Shown one piece after another: positions 28,529-39,984 of a DNA stretch of 64,000 bases; the first letter of the stretch is position 1, and each line of letters opens with the position of its first letter. The notes under the pieces were generated by a model that ran no database searches, was not told the DNA's origin, and worked only from the letters and a program-made list of their open reading frames with translations. Source of the stretch: Zonotrichia leucophrys gambelii (lineage: Eukaryota; Chordata; Aves; Passeriformes; Passerellidae). Where the stretch lies: the NCBI RefSeq assembly GCF_028769735.1, contig NC_088178.1, forward strand, positions 1,302,001-1,366,000, read 5' to 3'. The translations under genes and the position numbers were made by a program.

Positions 28529-31323
28529 CTGCAAGGGAAGCAAGGCCAAAAAATAGCGTGAGAAGCAGGTTTGGTTGGGTGGGTTTGGCTTGGGTCACGC
28601 CCCACAGCACAAGAGAGGGTTCTCCTGTTGGGGTGTGATGGAATAGCCTGTCTCAGCTATCCCAGTTCCTTCCCCAAGTGTGCCAACAACCTTTCCCTTC
28701 CCCTCTCCTTGCCGCTGCTGAGTGCTGTCCTTCAATCTTGGCATTCCAGAAGAGCCTCGAGTGATTGGCAGAGTTCAAAAGATGCCTTACACCCCTTGAG
28801 GGACCATCCAGGTGTCATTTGTCCCCTGAGACTTCCCCACCCTTACCTGGTTGGTGGCTCCCTACCCCTTCCCTGCCCCTCTCCCTGGGGTTAAAAGACA
28901 CATTTTGAGGAGTTCTGTTGGAGCTGGTGCTGCATTCAGAGGCCTGTGGACCAGAATAAAGCTCTGGATCCAAACCCTCCATCAGAACCAACTGCTTTCC
29001 TTCACCATCAGCTTAAAGCTATTCCACCAGAGCTAAACCTGAGCTCCTGCATGCCTGGACTTGTCCCAAGCACCCAGCTGCAGCATCCAGCCGGCCAAAG
29101 GTGTCTCTGAGGGGAAATCACCACACATCCAGCCAGCCAAAGGTGTTTCTGAGGTGAAATCACCACACATCCAGGCAGCCAAAGGTGTCTCTGAGGTGAA
29201 ACCACCACACATCCAGCCAGCCAAAGGTGTCTCTGAGGTGAAACCACCACAGCTGCCGCCCTTGGTCAAGCAGCAAGGGTCAGATGAGCCCAGGCACGTC
29301 CCATCTGGCTATATTGGGATTTAATTCCAATATTCTCCAAGCTTTGTTTGCAGTGTGCAAAGTCCTCCTGGGCCTCACCCCTCAGCAGTGCCAGCCCCAG
29401 TGCCACTTGTGCCCTGCACACCCCAAAAGGCAAGCCAAACCCAGCCTCACTGAGAGGCACAAGTGAGGGGGAGGTTTTGTCTGTGGAGCAAATTTCCACT
29501 GTCAGAGCAGATGTGTCACCTGAGGAGAGCAGCAGAGCCTGCGTGGGGTGGGCTCCTCAGAACTCCAGCCATGGCATCCCCTGACCCCATCCCAGCTGCC
29601 TTGGCACCCTCTGCCCCCCTCTCAGGTGCCATCTGACCCCATCCCAGCTGCCATGGCACCCTCTGTCCCCACCCCAGGTACCCTCTGCCCCCTTGCCAGG
29701 TGCCAGCCCTGCCCCCAGCACGTACCTGTGACGTGGGCTGCCCTCCTGGCCTCCTTCCTGTGCCCTGCACAAAGAGAGGGAACATTGGCCACAAGCTCCA
29801 TGGAGGAGCCAGCCCAGACAGCTGGGGACACCTGAGACCCCATGCCCCTGTCCAGGCAGGAGCTGGAGCTGGAGCTGCCCTCAGGGTGGGACAGCACAGC
29901 TGGGGAAGCTCTGCCTGCCCTCAGTTCTCTCTGGAGGGAAGGGCCCATTCCAGTGACCCGGTGTTTGGAGCCCATCCACTCCATCCCTTCATTTTCCCCA
30001 ACACCTACTTCATCATCTCTAATTTCAGTATCATCCTTTTATTTTCTTTTCTTTTCTCAAGCCTATTAAATTTTCCTCTCTGCTCCTCCTTGTCCTTTAC
30101 ACTATTTACCTGTTTCTAATTCTTTATCCAGCCCCCTCAAGAAATTCAGGTTTATTATTTATGTTCAGCCTCTGCTAAAGAAGCTGTGATCAGAGCACTG
30201 AGCATCCAGTTCAAATGAGCTCCCCTTCCCCTAAATGGGAAAATTTATTGGTAGAGGAGTTGATAAGAACCAGGACTTCCCTTTCCCAATAATTTTGTTA
30301 TTTAATATTTTTATTCAATATCAGAACAAATTTGAAAATAAATTTTCTAATTAATAAAATTCTCAAGGGGGAACAAATTTAAACTTTTCAGAGCTAGAAA
30401 AAAACAGTCTAGAGGACTGAAAGTTTCTCTCTGACTTGGCCATTTTTGAAAAGGATATCCTCACTTATAACATTAACATGGAATGCAAAAGAAAAGCAAC
30501 AGTTTGGAAGTCCAAACCACAGTTTTTAAATTGTTCCACCCAAATTGAAACTTTTTTGGGGGGTAAATCAAAACCATGTAAATGAAATCTAGGAAAATTT
30601 GCAGGTTCTTGTGGAAAGTTTCAATGTTGCTGGGTTCCTCCTGCAGGCACGGGCTCACCTGTGAGTTTCTGAGAGGATGCAGGGATGGGCTCAGCGCTGG
30701 CAGACTGGCAAGAGAGAAGAGGAACATGGGTTTAGAGCGTGAGCAACCTTTGGCAGGGGTTAAATCAGGGATTATCTCCATGGGGAGCTGCAAAGTGCTG
30801 AGAAATACACAGAGAGAGAGCTGGAAGGAGCACAGATATCCTGACAGGGGAACAAGCACCCTGTTCCTCTGTGCCAGCAGCCACCGAAATGCCACCTTGG
30901 TGCCCCCTGGGAGCATCCCAGCCCATTCCAAGCGTTCCTTTCCCCCTTTCCCCCTTTCCCTGCACGCAGCCAGGCAAACCTCACCTCCCTGAGTTCATCC
31001 ACCTCCTTCTCCAGGTGAAAAATCTTAAATATGCTCAGCCCCACTCCGGTGAAGGCCACCAGGATCAGCAGGAACATCACGAGGAAGCCGGCTCTGCTCC
31101 TTTCCCCGCGTTCCCTTCCTTTACTCCGCGGTTTTCTGCTCCGGTCGGGCACGGGCGGTGGGAAGGGAGCCGAGGGGACAGCGGGGGCACAGGGAGCCGC
31201 TGTCTCGGCATATCCATCCACCCAGAAGATGTGCGGGTAATAAGGGAGGTTCTGCTGCACGGGGGGCAGCTCGTCCCCGCCGCGGCAGCCGAGCCCCGCG
31301 GCTCTGCCCCGCTGCGGCTGCAT
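28131..31323 (-). CDS. FASLG: Fas ligand, TNF superfamily member 6 (four coding exons)
   Basis: Exons 30985-31323, 30659-30704, 29726-29764 and 28131-28528 join in frame to 273 codons (mammalian protein about 280). It is a type II membrane ligand that triggers apoptosis through FAS on neighbouring cells. Order: cytosolic tail with the conserved YYPHIFWVD block (residues 28-36); a short proline segment with PPVPDR, an SH3-type motif; membrane segment about 79-99; stalk 100-141; TNF homology domain about 142-273. It keeps GLYFVYS, the Cys193/Cys225 disulfide pair, MWARSSYLGA and the terminal FFGLFKL. One N-glycosylation site (Asn252) is kept. The long polyproline tract of mammals is reduced to a few prolines, and the stalk is shorter. 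The conserved start Met is Val22 here, so the ATG at 31323 adds 21 residues. SUCO lies upstream in the same orientation, as in other vertebrates. Confidence 0.95.
29084..29251. repeat. 42-bp tandem repeat, four units, in FASLG intron 3
   Basis: Four 42-bp units beginning CATCCAG(C/G)C(A/G)GCCAAAGG, with few differences between them. 42 is a multiple of three, so open frames run through it on both strands, but it is intronic. Confidence 0.95.
29726..29764 (-). CDS. FASLG: FASLG coding exon 3
   Basis: 39 bp (phase 1 to 1) encoding HRKEARRAAHVT with split glycines at both ends, between TTTGTGCAG and GTACGT. It matches the mammalian KELRKVAHLTG region but lacks the preceding proline-rich residues. 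Confidence 0.92.
30068..30544 (+). repeat. 477-bp intronic segment also present at 16423-16891
   Basis: It lies in FASLG intron 2 and matches 16423-16891 end to end. The match stops about 114 bp short of exon 2 and about 300 bp from exon 3, so no exon is included. Confidence 0.8.
30659..30704 (-). CDS. FASLG: FASLG coding exon 2
   Basis: 46 bp (phase 0 to 1) encoding SASAEPIPASSQKLT in the stalk, between CTCTTGCCAG and GTGAGC. It aligns with the mammalian stalk segment that includes the metalloprotease-shedding region. Confidence 0.93.
30985..31323 (-). CDS. FASLG: FASLG coding exon 1
   Basis: 339 bp encoding residues 1-113: cytosolic tail, membrane segment and upper stalk (LEKEVDELRE). It ends in phase 0 at GAG|GTGAGG. 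The frame is open upstream to 31578, so other starts are possible. The ATG at 31321-31323 is the nearest one upstream of the conserved N-terminal block. Confidence 0.93.
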
Positions 31324-31691
31324 CCGTGCGCTGCGAGGGCAGGATGCTGTGCGAGGATGCTGCGGCTTCGAGAGGCTCCGAGCATCGGCAGCAGAGCCCT
31401 TTCCGGCCCCGCAGGACCCACCCTCCTCCCACAGCCCCGCTCCGGGGGCTCCCGCAGCCGCTCCCCACAATCTGCTGCCCCCGCAGGGCTGGGGAGCTGC
31501 AGGGAGGACAAACCCCCGGCATCCTGCACTCAAGGGACAGACGGAGCCCAGGGAGGACAAACCCCCGGCATCCTGCACTCAAGGGACAGACGGAGCCCTC
31601 CCCGGCAGGGGATGGGGTACCGAGCCCGTGGGATCAGGGATGAGGAATGAGGGATCGCTCCGTCCCCGCTCCCCGAGCATCCCTCCCTGCC
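31324..31691 (-). promoter_or_regulatory. FASLG 5' UTR / proximal promoter region
   Basis: 368 bp between the predicted start codon and the upstream solo LTR. It is CpG- and GC-rich, without an obvious TATA box on the FASLG strand. It holds a perfect 49-bp tandem duplication (31501-31598). The core promoter is placed here by position only; no transcription start can be read from sequence. Confidence 0.45.
31501..31598. repeat. Perfect 49-bp tandem duplication upstream of FASLG
   Basis: Unit 31501-31549 is identical to 31550-31598 (begins AGGGAGGACAAACCCCCGGC). The lack of any difference suggests a recent event. It lies about 180-275 bp upstream of the predicted start codon. Confidence 0.97.
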
Positions 31692-32307
31692 TGTGAAAAA
31701 GGCACGTGTTTTATGATTGGCTTTTCGCAAATATTGAAATGAATGTTATGTGTGTTGTGTTAGGAAGTGATGCTGTATTAATTCTCTTAAGTAGTGTGGT
31801 AAATATAGTTTTGGGTTATAAAAATTGTTAAAATAGAAACGATGCTGTGTAGGATACTTTTTTTTAAAGAAAGGGCTTGCAGTCAGATAGCAGCCACAGG
31901 ACACCTGAATCTTTCAGAGAAAGAGAATTTATTGCTCCATTATCAGAAGAAATTAACTTCTTTCCACCTCAAAGGCACTGTTAAGATTCAGAGGAAGAAG
32001 CTGACACTGCCCAGACAGAATCCTGTGTTTGAATGGAATTGATGCATCATGGATGAGGTGTATGAATATGCAACAGGCTGTTGTTTTTAAGGGTTAATCC
32101 TCTGTTAACGTTGGGTCCTTTTTCGGGCTTGTGCTGCCCAGTAAAAGGTACCCGGACATCCATAACGCTTTGTTTCTATTGTCTCATATTGTCCTAATTC
32201 AAATTGTCCAAATTATTATTACTCTAATTGTATTACTATTTTTATAACTGTTTTATTACTATTAAACTATTAACAATTTTCAAAACAAGGGATTGGTGTT
32301 TTTCACA
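31692..32307 (+). repeat. Solo LTR, family A copy 3, upstream of FASLG
   Basis: TGTGAAAAA...TTTTTCACA ends and a perfect 5-bp flank CTGCC (31687-31691 and 32308-32312). It is related to the copies at 7089 and 11801 but oriented on the + strand, divergent from FASLG. Its version of the family A frame (31842-32042) stops early: a TGA replaces a Leu codon found in copy 1. Confidence 0.92.
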
Positions 32308-32312
32308 CTGCC

Positions 32313-35300
32313 TTTCCCCTGCTTCTGCAGGGCACAGCCTGGGCACAGCCAGCTCCAGGACTGCCCTCCTGCCTTCCAAGGAAAAACACAGAGCCCAGAC
32401 CATGCTGCACTATTCAGAGCTCATTACAATATCCTAATGAGGAGAGACAGGAATATTTCCATTTTTCAATTTCCATTCCTCATGTACTGCAGATTTCTAA
32501 GTGGGGACAGTGAGATTTCCCCACAGATTTCCACACATAAAAGTATTAGGAAAATAAGAATTAATAAAATAAAATTAAAATAATAAATTAAGAAAATAAT
32601 AAATTAAGAAAAATATTAGGAATACTTTTTCTTTCACTTTACAAACACATGTTGAAGTGTGTATTTCCATGGGGCAGTGTTAAAAAAAGGAAATGCTTGA
32701 CACAAGAGCAAACCAGAGATTAGTCTCCTGTGGCTGAAGGAAGCAATCACAATACACAGGCTTTGATCTTGAACATCAAAACTGGGATCTGAGAAGGGCA
32801 CATTTGAACCTTTGTGCACTTGTTTCTCCGAAGCAAGGGCTCAGCTTTGCCTGCAACCACACCAATAAATCAGACGTGCTGACAAAGTCTGGCACCACCA
32901 GACTCTTTGAAGATATTCGCCAGCCCTTTGCTTCAGCAGCAATCCACAGCACAGGTTTCAACAACCCCACCTGGCTCTCCCTCACACTGCAGGGTTTAAG
33001 AGACACAAAAGCAACAAAAATCCAATTCTGACAAGGTCAAGCTTGGCCAATCCTGGCCTGGCTCAGTCCCCCTGTCTGTCCCAGAGCAGCCACCCCAGGA
33101 CAGGTCCCCATCCCCTCCCACAACCACTACAGAGAGGGTAACACGGTGGCTTTGCCTGGAGAGGATCCACTTCCACATTTTTGACACTGTGTTAATGCCA
33201 ACAGCTTGCTGAGGTGGGACTGAGGAGAGAGTAGCAGCTTCCCTTAAATGTCACAAGTGTTCTTACTCCACACCCACTGCTTCCCACCTTCACAAAGATG
33301 CTTTTTAAAGGGTGGCAGAGAGGGAGAGACAAGGGAAACAAATAAAGCCATCTCAGCTGCGCCTGCTTTTTTGGATGCCCTGCTAATACTCCATGTGGAG
33401 GCAAACCAAAGGTTGGGGGCTATTTTACCATCTGAAAAGCTCAGTGCACAGCATGCTTCCAGGGACCTCTGCCTCTGCTCTCCTGCTGTCACCCTCTGCT
33501 TTCCTGCCACCCCCTTCAGACGCCACAAGATGCCAGGCCCTGACTGGGAGATGGTGCCAGGCAGGGCTGTGTCTGCACAGCACACCAGGATCACAGAGCC
33601 TGGGGCTGCAAGGGAACCCTGGAGATCCTCCAGTCCAAACAAAAGCAGATAGTGGTGCCTGCAGGCCCTGTGCTCTGCTGGCTCCCTGTGCTCAAATGAC
33701 AGGATAGGAACAGGACTGCTGAAATCATGGCAGGACAATTTGCTGCAGGTGGGCACTTCAGCCAGGTGGATTTTGCTACAAGGCCTAGAACCAGAATTTA
33801 CACAAGGCTGAGGCCTCCTAGCAAGGACAGCTGGGCAGGAAAGCAGGGCACGAGAAGGACAGAAGGGGTGTCAGATTTGCCTCCACCACCCTATTTCCTT
33901 TTTGAACAGTCTGCAAACCCTGTTTCCAGCAGCCCTGTTATGTCATTTGATCAGGAAGGAATATTTTCCAATGGAAACACCTTCCACAGCCCTCAGCAGA
34001 GAATTGTTCCCCTTTACCAAACCAAATAAAAACTTTACACAGGCTGCAAAAGAGGATTTGCTCAGAAGAACACTCTCCTTCCCCAGTTCACTCACAGAGA
34101 GGTGAGAACTCTTATTAACAAGACAGATAATTATGTTAAAATTGATGGCAGAGAATCAGCCAAGAGTTTGTATCAGCAGGACTTAGGGACCTGTCTGAAA
34201 CAGCCCAAAGCAAGCAGGACTTGAACAATGATCCAGATCTAATACTTGACAGAAAACAAACCCTGAAACTCAAAACAAAAACTGAAGTGTGAACCTCTGT
34301 GTAGGAGAGGCTCTCACCGTGTTTTGGACAGAGTCTCTCTGGAAGCAATTAACAAATATTTCCTATTACACTAATGACTAGTGGAAATGGTAAAAAGCAA
34401 CTCTTGAAAGCCACCAGGGCTGAAGGAATTACACCCAAGAGCAACTGAGAAAACTGAGAATCATTCACATTCAAGAACACAATGAGGATTCAACATCATG
34501 AGCGCAGGGAATTGAATCAGAATAAAACAAGGCAAGAAACAGAGGCTGCAGATCAAGCTCTTTGGGTAGAAAACAATGTGCTAGAAAGAAAACAAGTCTG
34601 AAGCTCCTCAGCTGGACATGAGCTTCCAGCAGGGAGAGCCCACAGGCTGCAGTGAGAGCTCACACAGCTCTGGGCATGGATCCTACGCTAGAGATCCCCT
34701 GGAACCTATGGGGCAGACAGGATCCATGGGGCACAGGGGATCTATAGGGCAGACACTCCTGGAACTCTCCACAAGGCTTTGCTCAACTCCAGAGAGGCTC
34801 TGGAAGAAGTTGGACAGACAGGAGGTTCAAATCTGTCTGTTCAAGAGCAGATTGGCAGGGAGGGATGGACAGTGTGTGGAAAACCTGCGAAGAGAGGGAT
34901 GATTTCCAGCAGCAGAGAGCTCTTAAAATCTCACAGAATAAAAAGCCTCCCAAGGAGCCACTCGTTGTGAGCCAAATCTGAAGGAGTTTGAACAAAAAGA
35001 TGGATTTTTAAGTGAGCACTGCTATGGATGCTTGTGAGAGCTGCCTCCAAAGGGAGTGGGCCTCCACCTGCTGAAGCCTCAGAGGGGTGTGGAAGGCACC
35101 AGAACCCACCCAGCCTTTGCAGCTAGCACCAACATCTTCATGATGTTTTCTCTATTACGTGTTTATCAACAGTTTGGTTTCTCACATTTCCTCCACAACT
35201 GCTCTCCTTGCTAGGAGCATTTGTTGCACATGTAAGCCATGGCAAGGACATTCAGATGTTCACACACAAAACAGATTTTAAAGTCCACTTTTAACAGCCC

Positions 35301-37929
35301 TGGCCTGGCATTACAGTGCTTAACACATCTCTCTTCCATGGAGCAAGGTGCTCTGTCCTTTCCTTCCCCCTGGTTCCAACAAAAAGCCAGCAGCCCTGGA
35401 TTCAGCAGAAGAGGGCTCTGAGCTGAGAGAGAACCCAAGGAGCCAAAGCAGATGAGAAAAAGAGTAACTAAAACATTACTCTGCTGCTTTCATTTCTTTT
35501 GTGCCTGTGGTAAGGGCAGGGAAATGAGGTGGGGTGGCTGTGAGGTGAAGGGATCTCTTCTGAGAACAGAGCAGCAGGGTCATTCCATGGTGCCACAGGA
35601 CAAAACAGAACGAGGTGCTGGGGCCAGCTGTGAGGAAGACCAAGAGAACATGCAGGTGTTGGGTTCCTGTCTCCCCAGGTGAAGGGAGAACAGGATATTC
35701 TCAAGGGTCTCATTCCCAAGGGTCTCATTTCCAAGCCCTGCTGCAGGGTCTGTGCCCTGCCCCAGCCTCTGGGCACAAAGGCAGCCCCAGCCCTGGCTCT
35801 GCTGCCCAGGGGCCTGCACAGTGTTTGGCAGTTTAATTTCTCCTTGGGAGCAGCCAGTCTCAGCCCACTCAAGGCAAACAAACTGTAACTGTGTCATCAC
35901 AACTCACAGAAGCTTCAGTAGCTGCTGCTTTCAGTTATTTTTCTGGGAAAAGAGAAACAGCAGCCAGGGACTGCTGTTTGCTGCGAGCTCACCGAGGGCA
36001 CTGCAGCTGGACGAGGCTCCAACCACATCTGACAGGGCAGAAGAACAGGCCCCGAGGTGGCAAACGCTTCCTTTGCATCTCCAGGTCCACCAGGGGCAGA
36101 GCTCAGCTCCTCTGCCCTGAGCGGGGGAGCTCCTGGTGACTCAATGGAAAGCAGCACAGCCAGGGCCAGCTGTGGCAGGGTCGGACAGCAGGGAGGCAGC
36201 AGATGCTCCTTGGAAGCTTCTTCCAAATCCATCCTGCTTAAATCAGAGAAGGGCAAAGGGAGTTTCAGCCCTTGGACCTGTGGAGCTGTCCCAAAGGCAG
36301 AGGGACACTCAGGCTTTCCAGGAGATGAGACACCCCGCAGCACTCCGTGGGCAGGGCTCTCCACTTCTCTGTTCCAAAGAAGTGGAACATGTTTGTACCT
36401 CATCAGGCAGAACCTGCTAAGCTGTTCCACCTCGTGCTCTAACTGGGCAAAAGCAGAAGCCACACACCACCTTAGGTCTGAGTTTTCTGCTTACATCACC
36501 ACACAGCTGGTAGAGTGTGCAGCTTTAAAAAAGCCTGATTTCCACTGATAGTTAATGTATAGAACCTCAACACCTTGGCAAACACAGCATGCACTTACAC
36601 AAGGTGTGCTTGCACCCATCCACCCTCACATGGAAACCTTCACATTAAAGATTTTTTTGGGCTCAGAACTTGCCCAAGGACTGAGGGACACCATCCTTAC
36701 ACCAACAGCTGTCCAACCTGAGCTTGCAATACCATGAGACTGTCACACAGGAATTTGAGATGTAAAAACTCTCTTCATTAGAAACTATTATCCTTACATA
36801 AAGTCTATAACCAATTTAAGAGACTTGATTCCAAAGAACTAAAATTTGAAAGCTACGTTGCATGACATCAATAAAATTGAAAGTAAAAAATTACTCAAGA
36901 GCCCACATGAAAGGAAAACATCAGGCAATAATAACCTGATGGTAGGAGAATTATTTTTTTTAGCAGTGGTTACAGATAACTAAAAGCAGGGTGTCAGCAG
37001 CAGGTGGAAGCTGTGGTTCAGTCTCCAGTCTCTTAGCAGAACACACTCTCAAGTCTGCAAAACCATAATTGGCCCTGTAGGTCCCTTCAGATGCTTTATT
37101 CCCATGGCACAATTCCCATATGCTCATTACAGGACAGGCTTTATCACTGATATTTTTCCACAAATGCATCAACTCCTCAGACCTAAGTCAGGCCCAGTAT
37201 TAGGGGAGCAGATTAGAACACATTTGGTTTTACATCTGCAATTGTTAACTTGGAAATGTGAATGTGTGCTTGGGATTTCAACATGCAGCCTCATTTATCA
37301 GCACAAGACAGAGCTGGGAGTCCTTTGGTCCACAGCCAGTGCCTGTTTCCAGAATTCAGTCACATCCAGCTTCAGGTGATTCTTCTGGAAAGCCCAGTGG
37401 CTGCCTGGGCATTAAAGGTACATGTGCTTCTAACAAGTGACATAAGAGGAAGGAGTAAATAAAAGGAACCCACACTTCCCCCCACAAACCACCCAGCACT
37501 CTCCTCTCTCAGCAAACTCCACACTCAGTTTGATTTTTAAATCCTAGTTCTGTGATGAAGCAGAGTCCTGAGACACACACTCCAGTGGAAACTCAGTGCT
37601 GGGGAGGTCTCTGTGAACTTGGCATTTGGCTGCCCAAGTCGTGCTGGGCTTGGCAGAAATAAGTCACAGGGGGAGCAACCACGAAGGGGCAAACCTCAAG
37701 CTGAAAACTCTGGTTTGAGATAATGACTCTGACTTTCCTGTCAGGGCCTTTTGTACCATCCTTCACAAGGCTTAGCTCTGAGCAGCAAGAGGTCATTTCA
37801 TGCAGCTCTTCTCACAGAAAGCCACCACAGGCAGGGATCCCCCAGGGCAAGGTGTGAAACCTCTCCAGCAGTTTCACAGGGCCACAATTCCTGACCTTTC
37901 CGACAAAGCACTACACAGCCCCCACAATC
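32313..37929. other. Intergenic sequence between FASLG and SUCO
   Basis: About 5.6 kb with no gene recognised, apart from a small CR1 remnant near 33585-33645. A tandem (A)n(T)n-rich block lies at 32540-32620. Regulatory elements of FASLG may lie here, but none can be named from sequence alone. Confidence 0.45.
33585..33645 (+). mobile_element. Short CR1-like remnant
   Basis: GATCACAGAGCC...CCCTGGAGATCCTCCAGTCC resembles the bird CR1 3'-end block ending GGAGATCATCCAGTCCAAC. It is very short and diverged. Strand is given as the strand on which the block reads as quoted. Confidence 0.5.
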
Positions 37930-39537
37930 CTCTTCCCCACACTTTTCTTTATTGAAATACAAAAACACATCTAGGCTGACAAGTTTATGAACTCCTTACT
38001 ACAGCCCAAAGGATCCCATGTCCTAGCCCTGGACTGAAATTTTAAGACCAGTCCTTCTCTAAGAATGTAAGCCACAAGTTTGATTCTCAAAGGAAAAAAT
38101 GCCAGCAAATGAAAGACAAAGTGTTCAGATTTATTTGGAAATTCACAGTTTCTAATGGCACTACAGCTCTGTAGTTACATACTCTTGCTCCACAACATTG
38201 GATGCTGCACTCTGGTGGTATGAATTTTCTTCATCCAGGTTTGACATCCTTCTGAATTCATGTTCAACACGTCTGGTTCATGTGCTCTGACTGGCTAATT
38301 GTGCAGATCACTCTGAAAGTACATCACTTTAAAGTACTCATAAACTAACAAGAAAGCAGCAAAAAAAACAAAGGCTTTAAATAAGTCACATTACATACAA
38401 TACCTAGGAAAGGCATCAGATCTGTTAAAAAGGGTACCACTAAAAGTGCTCAATAAATTAACTTATTTTGTACAACGTGAACCTGTAACACCTGTCAAAA
38501 GGAAAAACCTTTTGTTCCACTCACTCAGAAGCACACTCAACAGCTCAGCAACCACACATCCTGTAGTATCCAAGCACACAGTCACAGTCAAAATAAAAAA
38601 CACTTGAGTATGAAACACCAGCCATACCAACACTGCACATTTGTTAGCCAATACAAAAGCAAACGTTATGAAACACCTGCTGTGAGCCAGCCCCGAGGCT
38701 CAGACTCGCAGAGCAGGCTCTGGGAATGCACCCTCACATTCCCCAGCACAAGAGCAGTGAGCATTCCTCATCCACCTCCTCCAGAGAGCTGCAGCAGGCC
38801 ATTCAGGTGACAAATGCATTCCTCAGCCTCCATCACCAGCAGGAAATCCTCAAGAGCCACCGTCACTGATTCTGCACATCAGAGTAAGCTCCGATTGTGA
38901 CTGAAGGTGCAAGTAAACACAACTGCCATCCCTGGTGAGAGATTTTCCTCAACAGAGTTTGCAAAACAAGAATCTAGTCAGGCAAGTCCATCTCTTGGTA
39001 TTTTTACAGTATCCAGTCCACATTACTGAGTCCAGCTGAAGGCCAACATGTCCCTTTACAGCACTGTAGTGTTGCATCTTCAAAAAAAGCTAGAGAAATT
39101 ACAAAATAAATCAAATGACAAACAATTGTATCTCCCCTCTTCCAGTGGCATTATAAATAGACAAAAGGCACATAAATATGGGAAGGTGCAAGAAATAGGA
39201 ACAAAGCTAAAGGAAGAGGATTAGGCTTTTATCCCTATTCCACCCAACAAACTGGGCTTCAAAAAATTTCTGCCCCAGGAACTGTGAAAAAAAACCTTTA
39301 TAAAATGAACCCTGCCCTCCCTCCCCCCACGCTGTTCTCATAGGAAATTATCAGCCTTGTAAAGCTGCAGCTTATAGCCAAGATTGACACAATCCCATCT
39401 ATTTAAAAAGGCAGAAACCAAATTTCTGAATCCTTTCCAATGAGTCGAGCTCTTCGTCTCCCACTATCCTCCCCCAGGATACCACGGACTGTTCTCAAGC
39501 GAACAAACGCTCTCCTGTTTGAGAAGCTCAGCTAGGT
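37930..39537 (-). other. SUCO: SUCO 3' untranslated region
   Basis: About 1.6 kb from the stop codon to the likely poly(A) site. Two AATAAA signals occur on the minus strand, at 38130-38135 and 37948-37953. The distal one is followed by a GT/G-rich stretch (GTGTGGGG...TTGTGGGGG), the usual downstream element, and is preferred. Confidence 0.65.
37948..37953 (-). terminator. SUCO polyadenylation signal (distal)
   Basis: AATAAA on the minus strand with GTGTGGGG beginning about 5 bases later and further G/T-rich sequence within 40 bases. An alternative AATAAA lies 182 bp upstream in transcript terms (38130-38135). Confidence 0.6.
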
Positions 39538-39984
39538 CTAGATGTGTCCAGAGACTGTCGTGACACCCAGTGTTCCCACTGTTATATCTTTGTTTCCTTT
39601 GATTATGTCATGCAGGCTTGGCATCGACCCCGACTTAGTCTGTATCAGAGTTTTTATGAGCTTCCCTTGGTCTGAAACTTTCGACCGCCTCCTCTTGACA
39701 GCTCTCTTCTCAGTCTTTGTCTTTTGGGTCTGCCCGTTGCACAGGCTGGTGCAGGCTGAGATGCCACAGAAATAGGACTCGTCCGACTGCGACGACGTCT
39801 CGGAGCTCCCTTCCGAGGGAGGGCCCTTGTAGGAAGAGTGATAAACCTCCCCAATGTTAGAGAAGTCCCTCTGGTTCGTGAAGGGCTTCCTTCCTTTGAT
39901 CTCCCCGTTGGCTATGGGCTGCAGGGGCTCTGTTGTTGGCTTAATAGTCTCTGGTTTTTCACTTTTGTACTTGCAACGCTTTTT
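39538..39984 (-). CDS. SUCO: SUCO last coding exon
   Basis: 447 bp from CCGTTTCAG| to the TAG at 39538-39540. It encodes the C-terminal tail: [46 protein letters not shown], and the end TVSGHI. Very close to mammalian SUCO. Confidence 0.97.
   Translation of the reverse strand, partial: KKRCKYKSEKPETIKPTTEPLQPIANGEIKGRKPFTNQRDFSNIGEVYHSSYKGPPSEGSSETSSQSDESYFCGISACTSLCNGQTQKTKTEKRAVKRRRSKVSDQGKLIKTLIQTKSGSMPSLHDIIKGNKDITVGTLGVTTVSGHI

Noticed and set aside
33244..33756. 170-codon open frame on the minus strand
   Set aside because: It includes CR1-derived sequence and lacks other support.
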